From the NCBI GenBank assembly GCA_910578935.1, contig CAJTSM010000021.1:20199-48331 (forward strand): a stretch of DNA of 28,133 nucleotides. The letters run 5' to 3'. Shown piece after piece: positions 14,424 through 21,799 of this stretch (position 1 is its first letter; each line of letters starts with the position of its first letter). Origin of the DNA: an uncultured Oscillibacter sp. Its GTDB lineage: Bacteria; Bacillota; Clostridia; Oscillospirales; Oscillospiraceae. The translations under genes were made by a program, and so were the position numbers. The notes beneath the pieces were generated by a model. That model saw nothing but the letters and a program-made list of their open reading frames with translations. It ran no database searches and was not told the origin of the DNA.

Positions 14424-17071
14424 AGCGATTCCTCCCGCTGCTTGTTCTCCTCCGCCTGCTCCATGGCGGCCCGGAGGGCCCCGTGGCCCCGGCGGTTGTT
14501 CTTGGCCAGAATCTGGGCAATGCGGCCCTGAACCTGCTCCACCTCCTCCCGGAAGGCGGAGGCGGAAACCCGGAGGGCCCCGTGACCCAGGATGATCAGC
14601 TGCTCCGGCCCGTCGGAGGTGGCCACCCGCACCCGGTGGTGCTTCCCCAGCTCGTAGGTAGCCCGCTCAATGTAGGCGTCCGCCGTCTCCGCCTCCTTCG
14701 TATAGACCACGTGGATGTTGTGGTCTTTCTCCACGGACCCCTGTCCGCCCCGGACCTTGTAGGCGTCGAAGACGGCGATGACCTCGCATTTCCGGTAGCC
14801 CTGGTAGTTGCAAAGCAGATCGCAAAGGGCCTTCCGGGCGGCGTCCAGGCTCTCCCGGGCGATGTCCTTCAGCTCATCCCAAGCAAAGATGATGTTGTAT
14901 CCGTCCACCAGCAGATACTCCGGGCCCTCCGGCCGGCGACCGGCGGGGCGGCGCTCCGCCGCCTCCGGCGAGACGGGCCGCCGGGGGGCCTTGGGGGGCA
15001 GGAAGTCCCGGCGCTTTACCGCGCCGTAGGTCCGCTCGAAGATGGCCTGGAGCTCCTTGTCCTGCTCGATGGTCCCGGCGTAGGAAGGGGAGGGCCCCGT
15101 CCGCCGGGGGGCGTCTTCCGGCTCCGAACGATTCAGGCGGAGGCCGCTGTCCACATGGGCCTGGGCGGGGACTTCGCTCCACTTCACCGTGTAGCCCGCG
15201 CCATGCGCGCAAAAGACGGAGTCCGGCGTGTTCTCCACGTCCCGCTCCGGGTCGTAACCGGTGGAGGCAATGACGCTCTCCGGGTCCGCACAGGGCCGGT
15301 AGCCCGCGGGGCGGAGGCTCAGGCGGCCCTGGCCCCTTGTGTAAGCGGCCACGGACCGGGCGTAATCCCCCATAGCGGCCACCGGAGCCTCCCCGGTGAG
15401 GACGGCCTCATCCCCCAGGGTTTCCGGGGGCTCCGTCTCTCCGCCCATCTGCTGCACGTCGTTCAGGGCCCGGCCCAGCTGGGCTCCCGGCAGCTCCAGG
15501 CGGAAGGCATACCAGGGCTCCAGCAGCACGCTCCGGGCGCTCATCAGGCCCTGGCGCACCGCCCGGTAGGTGGCCTGGCGGAAATCGCCGCCCTCGGTGT
15601 GTTTTTCATGGGCCCGGCCTGCGGTCAAGGTCAGCTTCATGTCCGTAATTGGAGAGCCGGTGAGCACCCCCAGATGGGGCTTTTCCCACAAGTGGGTCAG
15701 AATCAGCCGCTGCCAGTGGCCGTCCAGCTGGTCCTCCGGACAGACTGTGGCAAACCGGAGGCCCGTCCCCCGGGGCAGGGGCTCCAAAAGCAGGTGGACC
15801 TCCGCATAGTGCCGCAGGGGCTCGAAATGGCCCACGCCCTCCACGGCCCCGGCGATGGTTTCCCGGTACACCACCCTTCCCGCGCCGAAGGCCGCCTCAA
15901 TGCCGAACCGCTCCTTCAGGCGGCGCTGCAAAATCTCAATTTGGACCTCTCCCATCAGCCGGACCCGAATACCGCCCCCGGCTTGGGACACCCGGAGCTG
16001 GGGGTCCTCCTCCTCCAGCAGCCGCAGGGCTTTCAAGACGGCGGAGGGGTCCGCCTCCGACTCCGCCTGATACGCCAGCACCGGCTCCAGCGCGGGAATG
16101 GTCCAGGCGGGCTCAAATCCCAGGCCCTGTCCCGGCAGCGTCCGGCTCAGGCCGGTGACGGCCACGACAGAACCGGCGGGGGCTTCCTCTACAGGCTGAA
16201 ACTTCACCCCGGAATACACCCGGAGCTGATCCGCCTTCTCCTCCCAGGCCTCCTCCTCCGGCAGATCCGGCCGGCGGTTGGTCAGGACATCCTTGGTCCT
16301 CAGCGTGCCGCCGGTGATTTTCATCCAGGTCAGCCGGGCTCCCCGGCTGTCACGGGAAACTTTGAAAACCCTGGCGCCGAAGTCTCCGCCATAGGCGGGA
16401 AGCGGCGCATAGCGCTCCAGCGCCTCCAGCAGGGCCTCCACTCCCTCCAGCTTCAGCGCCGAGCCGAAGAGGCAGGGGAACAGCTTCCGCCCCGCGATCA
16501 GGTCCGTCAAGTCCGCCCTGGAAACCTCCCCGGTTTCCAGATACCGCTCCAGCAGGGATTCGTCACAGACGGCGGCCTCCTCCGCCAGCCGCTCCGCCGG
16601 GAGGGAGAAATCCGCGCACCCCCCGTCCAGACGGGTTTTCAGTTCCTTCATCAGCGTCTTCCGGTCCGTGCCCGCCAGGTCCATCTTGTTGATAAACAAA
16701 AAGACGGGCACGGCATACCGCTCCAGCAGCCGCCAGAGGGTCCGGGTGTGGGCCTGGACCCCGTCGGAACCGCTGACTACCAAAACCGCGCAGTCCAGCA
16801 CCTGGAGGACCCGCTCCGCCTCGGCGGAGAAGTCCACGTGACCCGGCGTGTCCAGCAGGGTGACCTCCAGGTCCCCTAAGGAAAACTCCGCCTGCTTGGA
16901 AAAGATGGTGATGCCCCGTTCCCGCTCCATCTCGTCGGTGTCCAGGAAAGCGTCCCGGTGGTCCACCCGGCCCAGGCGGCGGATGGCCCCGCTTTGATAG
17001 AGCAGGGCCTCGGAGAGGGTGGTTTTTCCGGCGTCCACGTGGGCCAGGACGCCCATGACCAGTTTGTTCAT
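14420..17071 (-). CDS. Tet(M)-like ribosome-binding GTPase fused to a YacP/Rae1-like NYN nuclease domain
   Basis: An 883-residue, two-part protein. Residues 1 to about 660 form an EF-G/Tet(M)-class translational GTPase: AHVDAGKTT (10-18), RGITI (Thr55), DTPGH (74-78), NKMD (128-131), then domains II to V. A basic, proline-rich linker (about 680-715) leads to residues 718-860, a NYN/PIN-type domain: LLVDGYNII (Asp723), IAVFDAYK (Asp769), ETADAYIE (Asp798), VATSDGPEQ (Asp820). These match YacP, named Rae1 in B. subtilis, a ribosome A-site mRNA endonuclease. Tet(M) family members also bind near the A site. The start has AGGAGGT 6 nt upstream. Tetracycline protection is possible, but nothing here demonstrates it. 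Confidence 0.88.
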   Translation of the reverse strand: MNKLVMGVLAHVDAGKTTLSEALLYQSGAIRRLGRVDHRDAFLDTDEMERERGITIFSKQAEFSLGDLEVTLLDTPGHVDFSAEAERVLQVLDCAVLVVSGSDGVQAHTRTLWRLLERYAVPVFLFINKMDLAGTDRKTLMKELKTRLDGGCADFSLPAERLAEEAAVCDESLLERYLETGEVSRADLTDLIAGRKLFPCLFGSALKLEGVEALLEALERYAPLPAYGGDFGARVFKVSRDSRGARLTWMKITGGTLRTKDVLTNRRPDLPEEEAWEEKADQLRVYSGVKFQPVEEAPAGSVVAVTGLSRTLPGQGLGFEPAWTIPALEPVLAYQAESEADPSAVLKALRLLEEEDPQLRVSQAGGGIRVRLMGEVQIEILQRRLKERFGIEAAFGAGRVVYRETIAGAVEGVGHFEPLRHYAEVHLLLEPLPRGTGLRFATVCPEDQLDGHWQRLILTHLWEKPHLGVLTGSPITDMKLTLTAGRAHEKHTEGGDFRQATYRAVRQGLMSARSVLLEPWYAFRLELPGAQLGRALNDVQQMGGETEPPETLGDEAVLTGEAPVAAMGDYARSVAAYTRGQGRLSLRPAGYRPCADPESVIASTGYDPERDVENTPDSVFCAHGAGYTVKWSEVPAQAHVDSGLRLNRSEPEDAPRRTGPSPSYAGTIEQDKELQAIFERTYGAVKRRDFLPPKAPRRPVSPEAAERRPAGRRPEGPEYLLVDGYNIIFAWDELKDIARESLDAARKALCDLLCNYQGYRKCEVIAVFDAYKVRGGQGSVEKDHNIHVVYTKEAETADAYIERATYELGKHHRVRVATSDGPEQLIILGHGALRVSASAFREEVEQVQGRIAQILAKNNRRGHGALRAAMEQAEENKQREESL

Positions 17072-17125
17072 CGTGATACCTCCTGTAGGGGCCGCCGCCC
17101 CCGGCGGCCCTGCCTGCGAGCCCCG

Positions 17126-17860
17126 TCAGCCCTGCCCGGCGCGGAACAGGGCCCAAAGCAGGGCGTAGACGGCCGGCTGGTGAAGCATATAGATGAGGAG
17201 GGAATGCCGCCCCATGGCCGTGAGGACGGGAACCCGCCGGACCTCCCGCGCCTCCTCCGGACGGAGGCGGAAGAGGAAATACCCTGTCAGGAAGAGGAAG
17301 AACCAGGGGAGAAGGGAAAAATAGTCCGTGGAGAAGAAATCCACCGGGGGAAAGCCCGCGAAGGCCGTGGCCAAATTTCGGGCTCCGTCCCAGAACCGGA
17401 AGAACCGGTTCCCCTCGAACCCCAGGTATCCGGCGTTCACGTCCCGGAGGAGCATAAAAAGGAGAAAGCTCCCCGCAAGGCCCACCCGGGCGGGGACACG
17501 GCGCAGCAGCGGCTCGAACTGGCACAACAGGATGGAGGAGGACCCCAGCAGGGTCAGCACCCCGAACAGCACCAGGTTTTCCGGCATAAAAACCCACGTG
17601 ACGGCAGTGATAAGGGCTCCGCAGAAAAACACCGTCAGCCCCCGCCGGAACTGATGGCGGCCAAGAGCCCAGCAGTAGCCGGAGAGGAGGATGAAGGTCC
17701 AGCAGATGCTCTGCTGCCAGACGTGGGCGGCAAAGCCGTGATACCAGGGCCAGTCCGCGCCGAACAGGTAGACCATATCCCAGGCGGCGTGATAGAGGAT
17801 CATGCTGGCCAGGGCGCAGCCCCGGATGGTATCTAAGACTTGATATCGGCGGCGTTCCAC
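17126..17860 (-). CDS. DUF1624 / heparan-alpha-glucosaminide acetyltransferase-like membrane protein
   Basis: A 244-residue polytopic membrane protein with about six to seven spans. The N-terminal RYQVLDTIRGCALASMILYHAAWD matches the DUF1624 / acyltransferase start, where His near residue 24 is conserved in the family. The C-terminal MGRHSLLIYMLHQPAVY is the second hallmark. Family members are thought to transfer acetyl groups across the membrane, but the substrate is unknown. The start is a GTG ending at 17860, with AAGGAGG 8 nt upstream. It lies 54 nt before the GTPase-NYN gene in the same direction, with a GC-rich hairpin in between (about 17090-17115), so partial co-transcription is likely. 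Confidence 0.85.
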   Translation of the reverse strand: MERRRYQVLDTIRGCALASMILYHAAWDMVYLFGADWPWYHGFAAHVWQQSICWTFILLSGYCWALGRHQFRRGLTVFFCGALITAVTWVFMPENLVLFGVLTLLGSSSILLCQFEPLLRRVPARVGLAGSFLLFMLLRDVNAGYLGFEGNRFFRFWDGARNLATAFAGFPPVDFFSTDYFSLLPWFFLFLTGYFLFRLRPEEAREVRRVPVLTAMGRHSLLIYMLHQPAVYALLWALFRAGQG

Positions 17861-17890
17861 GTTGGGGCCTCCTTCCAGGTATGGCGTTGC

Positions 17891-17923
17891 GGGGAGAAAA
17901 CGGGCCGGGACAGAGCCCGGCCC
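17891..17923 (-). terminator. Terminator after proS
   Basis: Minus strand GGGCCGGG (17916-17923) pairs with CCCGGCCC (17902-17909), followed by GTTTTCTCC. It lies 58 nt past the proS stop. Confidence 0.65.
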
Positions 17924-17981
17924 CTACATATCCTTTTGTGGGGAGCGGCCTTCGCGCCGCGCCGCCTCCGGCGGGGAAATT

Positions 17982-19421
17982 TTAATAAGCCACTCCCCAG
18001 TAAATATCGGTCTTGCAAGGCTTGCCGCACACGGGGCACACACCCTCCGTGCCGCTTTGCTTCAGAGGCATGCAGCGGGAGCTGACCCCGGCCCGCTCCT
18101 TCATGGCCAGCTCGCACTCCAACGAGCCGCACCACTTGGACCGAAGGAAGCCGCCCTTCCCCTCGGCGATGGCCTTGGCCTCCTCGGGGGAGGCGATGTC
18201 AAAGGTGTTGTCCTCCCGGTTTTTCAGGGCCTGCGCGTACATGTTGTCGTGGACCGCGTCCAGGAGCTCCTTCACGGTTTCTTCCAGCCGGGCCAGGGGG
18301 ACGGTCACCTTCTCCCCGGTGTCCCGGCGAGCCACGACGCACTGGTTTTTCTCCATATCCTTGGGGCCGATCTCCACCCGCAGGGGCACGCCCTTCATCT
18401 CGTACTCGGCGAACTTCCAACCGGGGGAGTTGTCGCTGCCGTCCATTTTGGAACGGACCCCGGCGGTTTTCAGCCGGTCCCGGAGAGCCGCCGCCGCGTC
18501 CAGCACGCCGGGCTTGTGGGCCGCCACAGGGATGACCACCGCCTGGATGGGGGCCACCCGGGGGGGCAGGACCAGGCCGTTGTCGTCTCCGTGGGTCATG
18601 ATGATGCCGCCGATCATCCGGGTGGAAACGCCCCAGCTGGTCTGGTGGGGGTGGTGGAGCTGGTTGTCCTTCCCGGTATAGGTAATGTCGAAGGCCTTGG
18701 CAAAGCCGTCGCCAAAGTAGTGGCTGGTGCCTGCCTGAAGGGCTTTGTGGTCGTGCATCATGCACTCCACGGTATAGGTTTCCTCCGCGCCCTTGAACTT
18801 CTCCTTATCGGTCTTCCGCCCCCGAAGGACGGGCATGGCCAGGAAGTTCTCCATGAAGTCCGCGTAGACGTTCAGCATCCGCATGGTTTCCTCCCGGGCT
18901 TCCGCCTCGTCCACATGCATGGTGTGCCCCTCCTGCCAGAGGAACTCCCGGTGGCGGAGGAAGGGGCGGGAGGTCTTCTCCCACCGCAGGACGCTGCACC
19001 ACTGGTTATAGAGCTTTGGGAGGTCCCGCCAAGAGTGGATAATGCTGGCATAGTGCTCGCAGAAGAGGGTTTCGGAGGTGGGACGGACGCAGAGGCGGTC
19101 TTCCAGCTTCTCACTGCCCCCCATGGTGATCCAGGCGCACTCCGGCGCGAAGCCCTCCACGTGGTCCTTCTCCTTCTGGAGCAGGGATTCGGGAATCAGC
19201 ACGGGGAGGTAAACGTTTTCGTGGCCCGTCTCCTTGAAGCGGCGGTCCAGCTCGTTCTGAATATTTTCCCAGATGGCGTAGCCGTAGGGCCGGTAAATGA
19301 ACATGCCCTTGACGGAGGTGTAGTCGATGAGCTCCGCCTTTTTGCACACGTCGGTGTACCACTGGGCGAAATCCACATCCCGGGCTGTGATGGCGTCCAC
19401 CTGTCTTTTATCCGTAGCCAT
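17982..19421 (-). CDS. proS: Proline--tRNA ligase, archaeal/eukaryal type (ProS type 3)
   Basis: Charges tRNA-Pro. The 479-residue length, without the large bacterial editing insertion, indicates the archaeal-like type 3 enzyme found in many Clostridia. Class II motifs are visible: MFIYRPYGYAIWENIQ (motif 1 region), RPTSETLFCEHYA, RHREFLWQEGHTMH (motif 2) and a C-terminal motif 3 region near GVSTRMIGGIIMTHGDD. The C-terminal domain carries cysteines (CGSLECEL and CPVCGKPC) for zinc and ends with the expected IYWGVAY. The start ATG follows GGAAAGGAA. It has its own strong promoter. No T-box leader is seen, as only about 40 nt separate the promoter from the start. Confidence 0.97.
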   Translation of the reverse strand: MATDKRQVDAITARDVDFAQWYTDVCKKAELIDYTSVKGMFIYRPYGYAIWENIQNELDRRFKETGHENVYLPVLIPESLLQKEKDHVEGFAPECAWITMGGSEKLEDRLCVRPTSETLFCEHYASIIHSWRDLPKLYNQWCSVLRWEKTSRPFLRHREFLWQEGHTMHVDEAEAREETMRMLNVYADFMENFLAMPVLRGRKTDKEKFKGAEETYTVECMMHDHKALQAGTSHYFGDGFAKAFDITYTGKDNQLHHPHQTSWGVSTRMIGGIIMTHGDDNGLVLPPRVAPIQAVVIPVAAHKPGVLDAAAALRDRLKTAGVRSKMDGSDNSPGWKFAEYEMKGVPLRVEIGPKDMEKNQCVVARRDTGEKVTVPLARLEETVKELLDAVHDNMYAQALKNREDNTFDIASPEEAKAIAEGKGGFLRSKWCGSLECELAMKERAGVSSRCMPLKQSGTEGVCPVCGKPCKTDIYWGVAY

Positions 19422-19468
19422 AGCGTTCTCGTTCCTTTCCTGTTTGAGATTCCAAAAATAACTACATT

Positions 19469-19497
19469 ATTTTATCCGCCCCAGGCGGGATTGTCAA
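19469..19497 (-). promoter_or_regulatory. Promoter of proS
   Basis: Minus strand TTGACA (19492-19497), 17-bp spacer, TAAAAT (19469-19474). The leader of about 40 nt is too short for a T-box. Confidence 0.87.
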
Positions 19498-19612
19498 CCG
19501 GTTTCCACGGATTTTACCCACTCAGGCTCACGCACGGGTTACATGTCCCGGAAGGGTATGATAGGATCATTCCGGCGCTGAAAAACGGCGGACGGTCGGC
19601 CTCCTTGACAGA

Positions 19613-19655
19613 GGGCAGCTCCTTGCCCCCTGATCCTTTGAAAGGGGAGCTGCCC
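19613..19655 (+). promoter_or_regulatory. 5' UTR hairpin that sequesters the toxin ribosome site
   Basis: GGGCAGCTCC (19613-19622) pairs perfectly with GGAGCTGCCC (19646-19655). The ribosome site AAAGGGGAG of the small toxin gene lies in the 3' arm, so translation would be blocked when folded. Such blocking is typical of type I toxin mRNAs. No convincing promoter for this strand was found between 19500 and 19612; TATGAT at 19557 lacks a good -35. Confidence 0.7.
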
Positions 19656-19657
19656 AT

Positions 19658-19744
19658 ATGATTACATATTCGGAACGCTTCCAGTTCTGTCTGGTCATCA
19701 TTGGACTTTGCGGCCTGTACCTTCAGGTATACAAAAAGAAGTAA
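19658..19744 (+). CDS. Hol_Tox-like 28-residue membrane toxin, candidate type I TA toxin
   Basis: An ORF of 28 codons. It starts MITYSERFQFCLVIIG, continues with a hydrophobic stretch (LCGLYLQV) and ends YKKK. This shape (short polar start with M-x-T-Y, one membrane span, basic tail) matches the putative holin-like toxin family. AAAGGGGAG precedes the ATG but is held in a hairpin. The stop codon TAA lies inside the stem of the terminator. An opposing consensus promoter 85 nt downstream would make an antisense RNA covering the gene's 3' end, as RatA does for txpA in B. subtilis. Toxicity is inferred only. Confidence 0.72.
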   Translation: MITYSERFQFCLVIIGLCGLYLQVYKKK

Positions 19745-19780
19745 CCGCCCAGCCTGCAAGCACGCGGTTACTCCTTTTTT
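19732..19780. terminator. Bidirectional terminator shared by toxin mRNA and antisense RNA
   Basis: AGTAACCGC (19740-19748) pairs with GCGGTTACT (19764-19772). On the plus strand it is followed by CCTTTTTTAG, on the minus strand by TCTTTTTG. It can end both transcripts and gives a 3'-overlapping RNA pair. Confidence 0.85.
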
Positions 19781-19822
19781 AGCAACTGTCCGGGCCGGCC
19801 GTCTGCCGGCAGCGCCCTTTCT
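19733..19822 (-). ncRNA. Candidate antisense antitoxin RNA
   Basis: Predicted from the promoter at 19829-19857 and the bidirectional terminator. It would be about 90 nt long, overlapping the last codons and 3' UTR of the Hol_Tox-like gene. A GCCGGC-rich hairpin occurs in its 5' half. Ends are predictions, and no ORF is evident. Confidence 0.6.
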
Positions 19823-19828
19823 ATGTTC

Positions 19829-19857
19829 AGTATACCCAAGCGCTCCGGAGTTGTCAA
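19829..19857 (-). promoter_or_regulatory. Strong sigma-A promoter of the antisense RNA
   Basis: Minus strand TTGACA (19852-19857), 17-bp spacer, TATACT (19829-19834). The only thing directly downstream is the 3' end of the toxin gene. It lies about 26 nt beyond the stop codon of the S24 repressor gene. Confidence 0.8.
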
Positions 19858-19882
19858 GAGGCTCCGGGGCGCTTTTTCGCCC

Positions 19883-20632
19883 TCACCGCCCCGGCAGGGG
19901 GAAGGACCGTATAATCACCCTCCCAAAGCACACCAAAGACCGTCCCCCGGCGGAGGAAAGCACCACGTCGGCGTCCGCCCGGGCCCGGTTCAGAGAAAAG
20001 AGATACACAATCCCCGCCGGGTCCTTGTAATACTGTTTGCAAAACACATCCCCGTCCACGCAGAAGATCCCCACATCCCCCGCCTTCAGGGGGTCCCGGT
20101 TCACATACGCCACAGACCCGTCGGCAATATAGGGGGCCATGGAGTCCCCCTGAATCCGCACGCCGAATTCCGCCGCCGGAGGTACGTCCCCTGTCACGGG
20201 AATGTAGTCGAAATCCTCTCCAAAGGCCGGGGCGGCATACCCGGCGGCAGCCGGGGTCCGATAGAGCGGAATTATCCGGGGCTCCGCCGCCCCAGGCCCG
20301 GCCTCCGCTTCGTCCCGATAGGCGCACAGCGCGTCCACCATGGTCCGCACCGTCTCCCGCCCCAGGGCGGACAAGCCCCGGTACCCCTCCAGCAGCTTCT
20401 GTTCCTTCGGGTCCAGGGGTTGTTTATGGTATTGAAAGCTGTCCTGAAACAAAGTGTTGGGGTCCACTTCCAAGGAGTCAAACAACCGGAGAATGATCTC
20501 CTCCTTGGGGAAGCTCACCCCGGTTTCATAATTTCCCACAGCGGAGGGAGAAACTCCCAGCAGCGCCGCCAATTCTGACCTGGTCATATCCAGCTCTCCC
20601 CGGCGCTTGCGCACCCTCTCTCCGAACGACAT
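19883..20632 (-). CDS. XRE/S24 repressor (LexA/HdiR/CI-like, self-cleaving)
   Basis: A 249-residue regulator. Residues 4-62 form a Cro/CI helix-turn-helix (MTRSELAALLGVSPSAVGNYETG). Residues about 120-245 form an S24 peptidase domain: likely self-cleavage site Ala130-Gly131 (TPAAAGYAAP), nucleophile Ser164 (QGDSMAPYI) and general-base Lys199 (DVFCKQYY). Such proteins are cleaved with RecA help after DNA damage and release their targets. The start ATG has AAAGGGGGAGCG upstream. Its promoter lies next to a 23-bp palindrome, a likely autoregulatory operator, and a divergent promoter with a LexA-like box. It is not LexA itself, because the DNA-binding domain is XRE type. It could be a prophage remnant or a stand-alone stress regulator. 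Confidence 0.9.
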   Translation of the reverse strand: MSFGERVRKRRGELDMTRSELAALLGVSPSAVGNYETGVSFPKEEIILRLFDSLEVDPNTLFQDSFQYHKQPLDPKEQKLLEGYRGLSALGRETVRTMVDALCAYRDEAEAGPGAAEPRIIPLYRTPAAAGYAAPAFGEDFDYIPVTGDVPPAAEFGVRIQGDSMAPYIADGSVAYVNRDPLKAGDVGIFCVDGDVFCKQYYKDPAGIVYLFSLNRARADADVVLSSAGGRSLVCFGRVIIRSFPLPGR

Positions 20633-20658
20633 CCCCGCTCCCCCTTTCCGTTTTTCCC

Positions 20659-20687
20659 ATTTTACCAGCCCGTCAAATTTCTGTCAA
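20659..20687 (-). promoter_or_regulatory. Promoter of the S24 repressor gene
   Basis: Minus strand TTGACA (20682-20687), 17-bp spacer, TAAAAT (20659-20664). The operator palindrome begins 5 bp upstream of the -35. Confidence 0.85.
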
Positions 20688-20691
20688 TTTA

Positions 20692-20714
20692 ATTTTACAA
20701 GAATCTTGTAAAAT
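20692..20714. promoter_or_regulatory. Operator palindrome, probable S24 repressor site 1
   Basis: A perfect 23-bp inverted repeat with arms ATTTTACAAGA (20692-20702) and TCTTGTAAAAT (20704-20714) around one central base. The core is CAAG-N3-CTTG. A second copy of that core is at 20760-20770 with TTGTAATT on the right. The two flank the divergent promoter. Confidence 0.8.
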
Positions 20715-20719
20715 CCCCC

Positions 20720-20748
20720 TTGACTTTGTCGAACATATGTGCTATTTT
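20720..20748 (+). promoter_or_regulatory. Divergent promoter carrying a LexA-like box
   Basis: TTGACT (20720-20725), 17-bp spacer, TATTTT (20743-20748). The spacer contains CGAACATATGTGCT (20730-20743), one base from the Gram-positive SOS box GAAC-N4-GTTC. No credible rightward gene follows; 20750-20995 has no supported ORF, only a low-complexity frame rich in Pro and Arg. Confidence 0.6.
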
Positions 20749-20759
20749 AAATTCAGCCG

Positions 20760-20770
20760 CAAGTTTCTTG
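20760..20770. promoter_or_regulatory. Probable S24 repressor site 2
   Basis: CAAGTTTCTTG repeats the CAAG-N3-CTTG core of the 20692-20714 operator, 62 bp away, with matching TTGTAA flank on the right side. Confidence 0.5.
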
Positions 20771-20994
20771 TAATTCCCCTCCATCCCCCCAGCCCTTCCA
20801 ATCCCCAGGCCCCAGGGAAGGGAAGACGCATAGATCCGCCTCTATATTATTTTACCGGCAGGAGGAAAACGGGCCGCCGGAGGCGGCGTCCCCCGCAAAG
20901 CGTTCTGCCAACCGAAAGAGATCGCGGCGTCCCACCCCGCCGCCAGCGCAGCGCCGCGGCACATCCCCCGTCCCCAGTCCTTCGTCCCCCGTAA

Positions 20995-21031
20995 AAAATC
21001 AGCCGTGAACCCAACAACGTGGTTCACGGCT
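20995..21031 (-). terminator. Terminator of the tRNA unit
   Basis: AGCCGTGAACC (21001-21011) pairs with GGTTCACGGCT (21021-21031), an 11-bp perfect stem, followed on the minus strand by GATTTTTTAC. Confidence 0.9.
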
Positions 21032-21106
21032 GAAAGCGAAGAAATTTCCACCAGAGTGCAGTTTTCGGCGAAGCCGGAAACGGAACGGTGGTGGAAATTT
21101 CTGAGC

Positions 21107-21191
21107 TGGTGGGGGAAGGTGGATTCGAACCACCGAAGTCAGTGACAACAGATTTACAGTCTGCCCCATTTGACCGCTCTGGAATTCCCCC
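21107..21191 (-). tRNA. tRNA-Tyr (anticodon GTA)
   Basis: An 85-nt tRNA with acceptor arms GGGGGAA and TTCCCCC, discriminator A and encoded CCA. The anticodon loop is CTGTAAA within the stem CAGA/TCTG. The long variable arm (GTTGTCACTGACTTCG region) is as expected for a class II tRNA-Tyr. The T-loop GGTTCGAATCC is canonical. It lies 18 nt from tRNA-Thr. Confidence 0.95.
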
Positions 21192-21209
21192 ATGTATAGT
21201 ATGAACTTG

Positions 21210-21285
21210 TGGAGCTGGTGGACGGACTCGAACCCCCGGCCTGCTGATTACAAATCAGCTGCTCTACCAACTGAGCTACACCAGC
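21210..21285 (-). tRNA. tRNA-Thr (anticodon TGT)
   Basis: A 76-nt cloverleaf with acceptor GCTGGTG / CACCAGC, discriminator T and CCA encoded. The D-arm is AGCTCAGTTGGTAGAGC, the anticodon loop is TTTGTAA in stem CTGA/TCAG, and the T-arm is GGGGGTTCGAGTCCGTC. It is transcribed first of the two. Confidence 0.95.
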
Positions 21286-21304
21286 AGTTCCAACAGCAGT
21301 GTTT

Positions 21305-21333
21305 ATTTTAGCAGACGGATTTCCGTTTGTCAA
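21305..21333 (-). promoter_or_regulatory. Promoter of the tRNA-Thr/tRNA-Tyr unit
   Basis: Minus strand TTGACA (21328-21333), 17-bp spacer, TAAAAT (21305-21310), 20 nt before tRNA-Thr. Confidence 0.88.
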
Positions 21334-21380
21334 CAAAAATTTTTCCTATTTTTGTGGTTTTTTCAAAGGAGAGAATTCAT

Positions 21381-21569
21381 ATGACGGCAACTGGACACCG
21401 CCCCGGGAGACGGGCCTTCCGCTGCACGCTGTGCGGCCGGGAAATTCTCCCGGGGGAAGAGTATTGGGCCTGCAACGGCCATCTGGCCTGCGGGGACTGT
21501 TTTCCAGCCCTGGCCCGGCGGGAGCTGGCTCCCTGCCGGGAGGTCCGCGGAAAGGAGGCGCGGCCATGA
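21381..21569 (+). CDS. Small zinc-ribbon-like protein, first gene of a three-gene cassette
   Basis: A 62-residue protein. FRCTLCGREILPGEEYWACNGHLACGDCF shows CxxC, then C-N-G-H and CxxC, so four or five Cys/His could bind zinc as in a LIM- or treble-clef-like knuckle. The start ATG at 21381 follows AAAGGAGA by 7-8 nt. The stop overlaps the next ATG (ATGA). Function unknown. Overlapping arrangement with two small genes, the last sigma-like, suggests a conserved regulatory cassette. Confidence 0.72.
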   Translation: MTATGHRPGRRAFRCTLCGREILPGEEYWACNGHLACGDCFPALARRELAPCREVRGKEARP

Positions 21570-21799
21570 CGCTGCTGGAAATGTCCGTCTCTTACCGGAA
21601 CAGCGCCTCCGTGATCCACGAGCGCATTGCGGAGCTGCGGGCCTTGGAGCGGGCCCAGGCCGACCCGGAGGAGGCCTTCCGCCTCCGCCGCCGGATCAAC
21701 GACCTGACCCCCCTCTGGCGGGAAGCCAGAGAGCTGGCGGCCTTGACCGCCCACTACTATGACAGGAGTTATCATAAGCATGAAAAATACACGCTATGA
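21566..21799 (+). CDS. Small helical protein, second gene of cassette
   Basis: A 77-residue protein with strong helical character (HERIAELRALERAQADPEEAFRLRRR...), possibly a coiled coil. It contains no catalytic motif. AAAGGAGGC precedes the ATG by 6 nt. It overlaps the upstream gene by 4 nt and the downstream gene by 20 nt, so all three are probably translated together. I do not recognise a family. Confidence 0.72.
   Translation: MTLLEMSVSYRNSASVIHERIAELRALERAQADPEEAFRLRRRINDLTPLWREARELAALTAHYYDRSYHKHEKYTL

Noticed and set aside
14420..17071. A simple tet(M)-type tetracycline resistance gene
   Set aside because: The protein is about 240 residues longer than Tet(M) because of the NYN domain, matches its neighbours in base use, and has no mobile element or tet(M)-type attenuator leader. 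Resistance cannot be claimed.
20737..20994. An 85-residue rightward frame behind the SOS-like promoter
   Set aside because: It is rich in Pro and Arg, has no ribosome site, and shows no domain. I treat the promoter as orphan instead.
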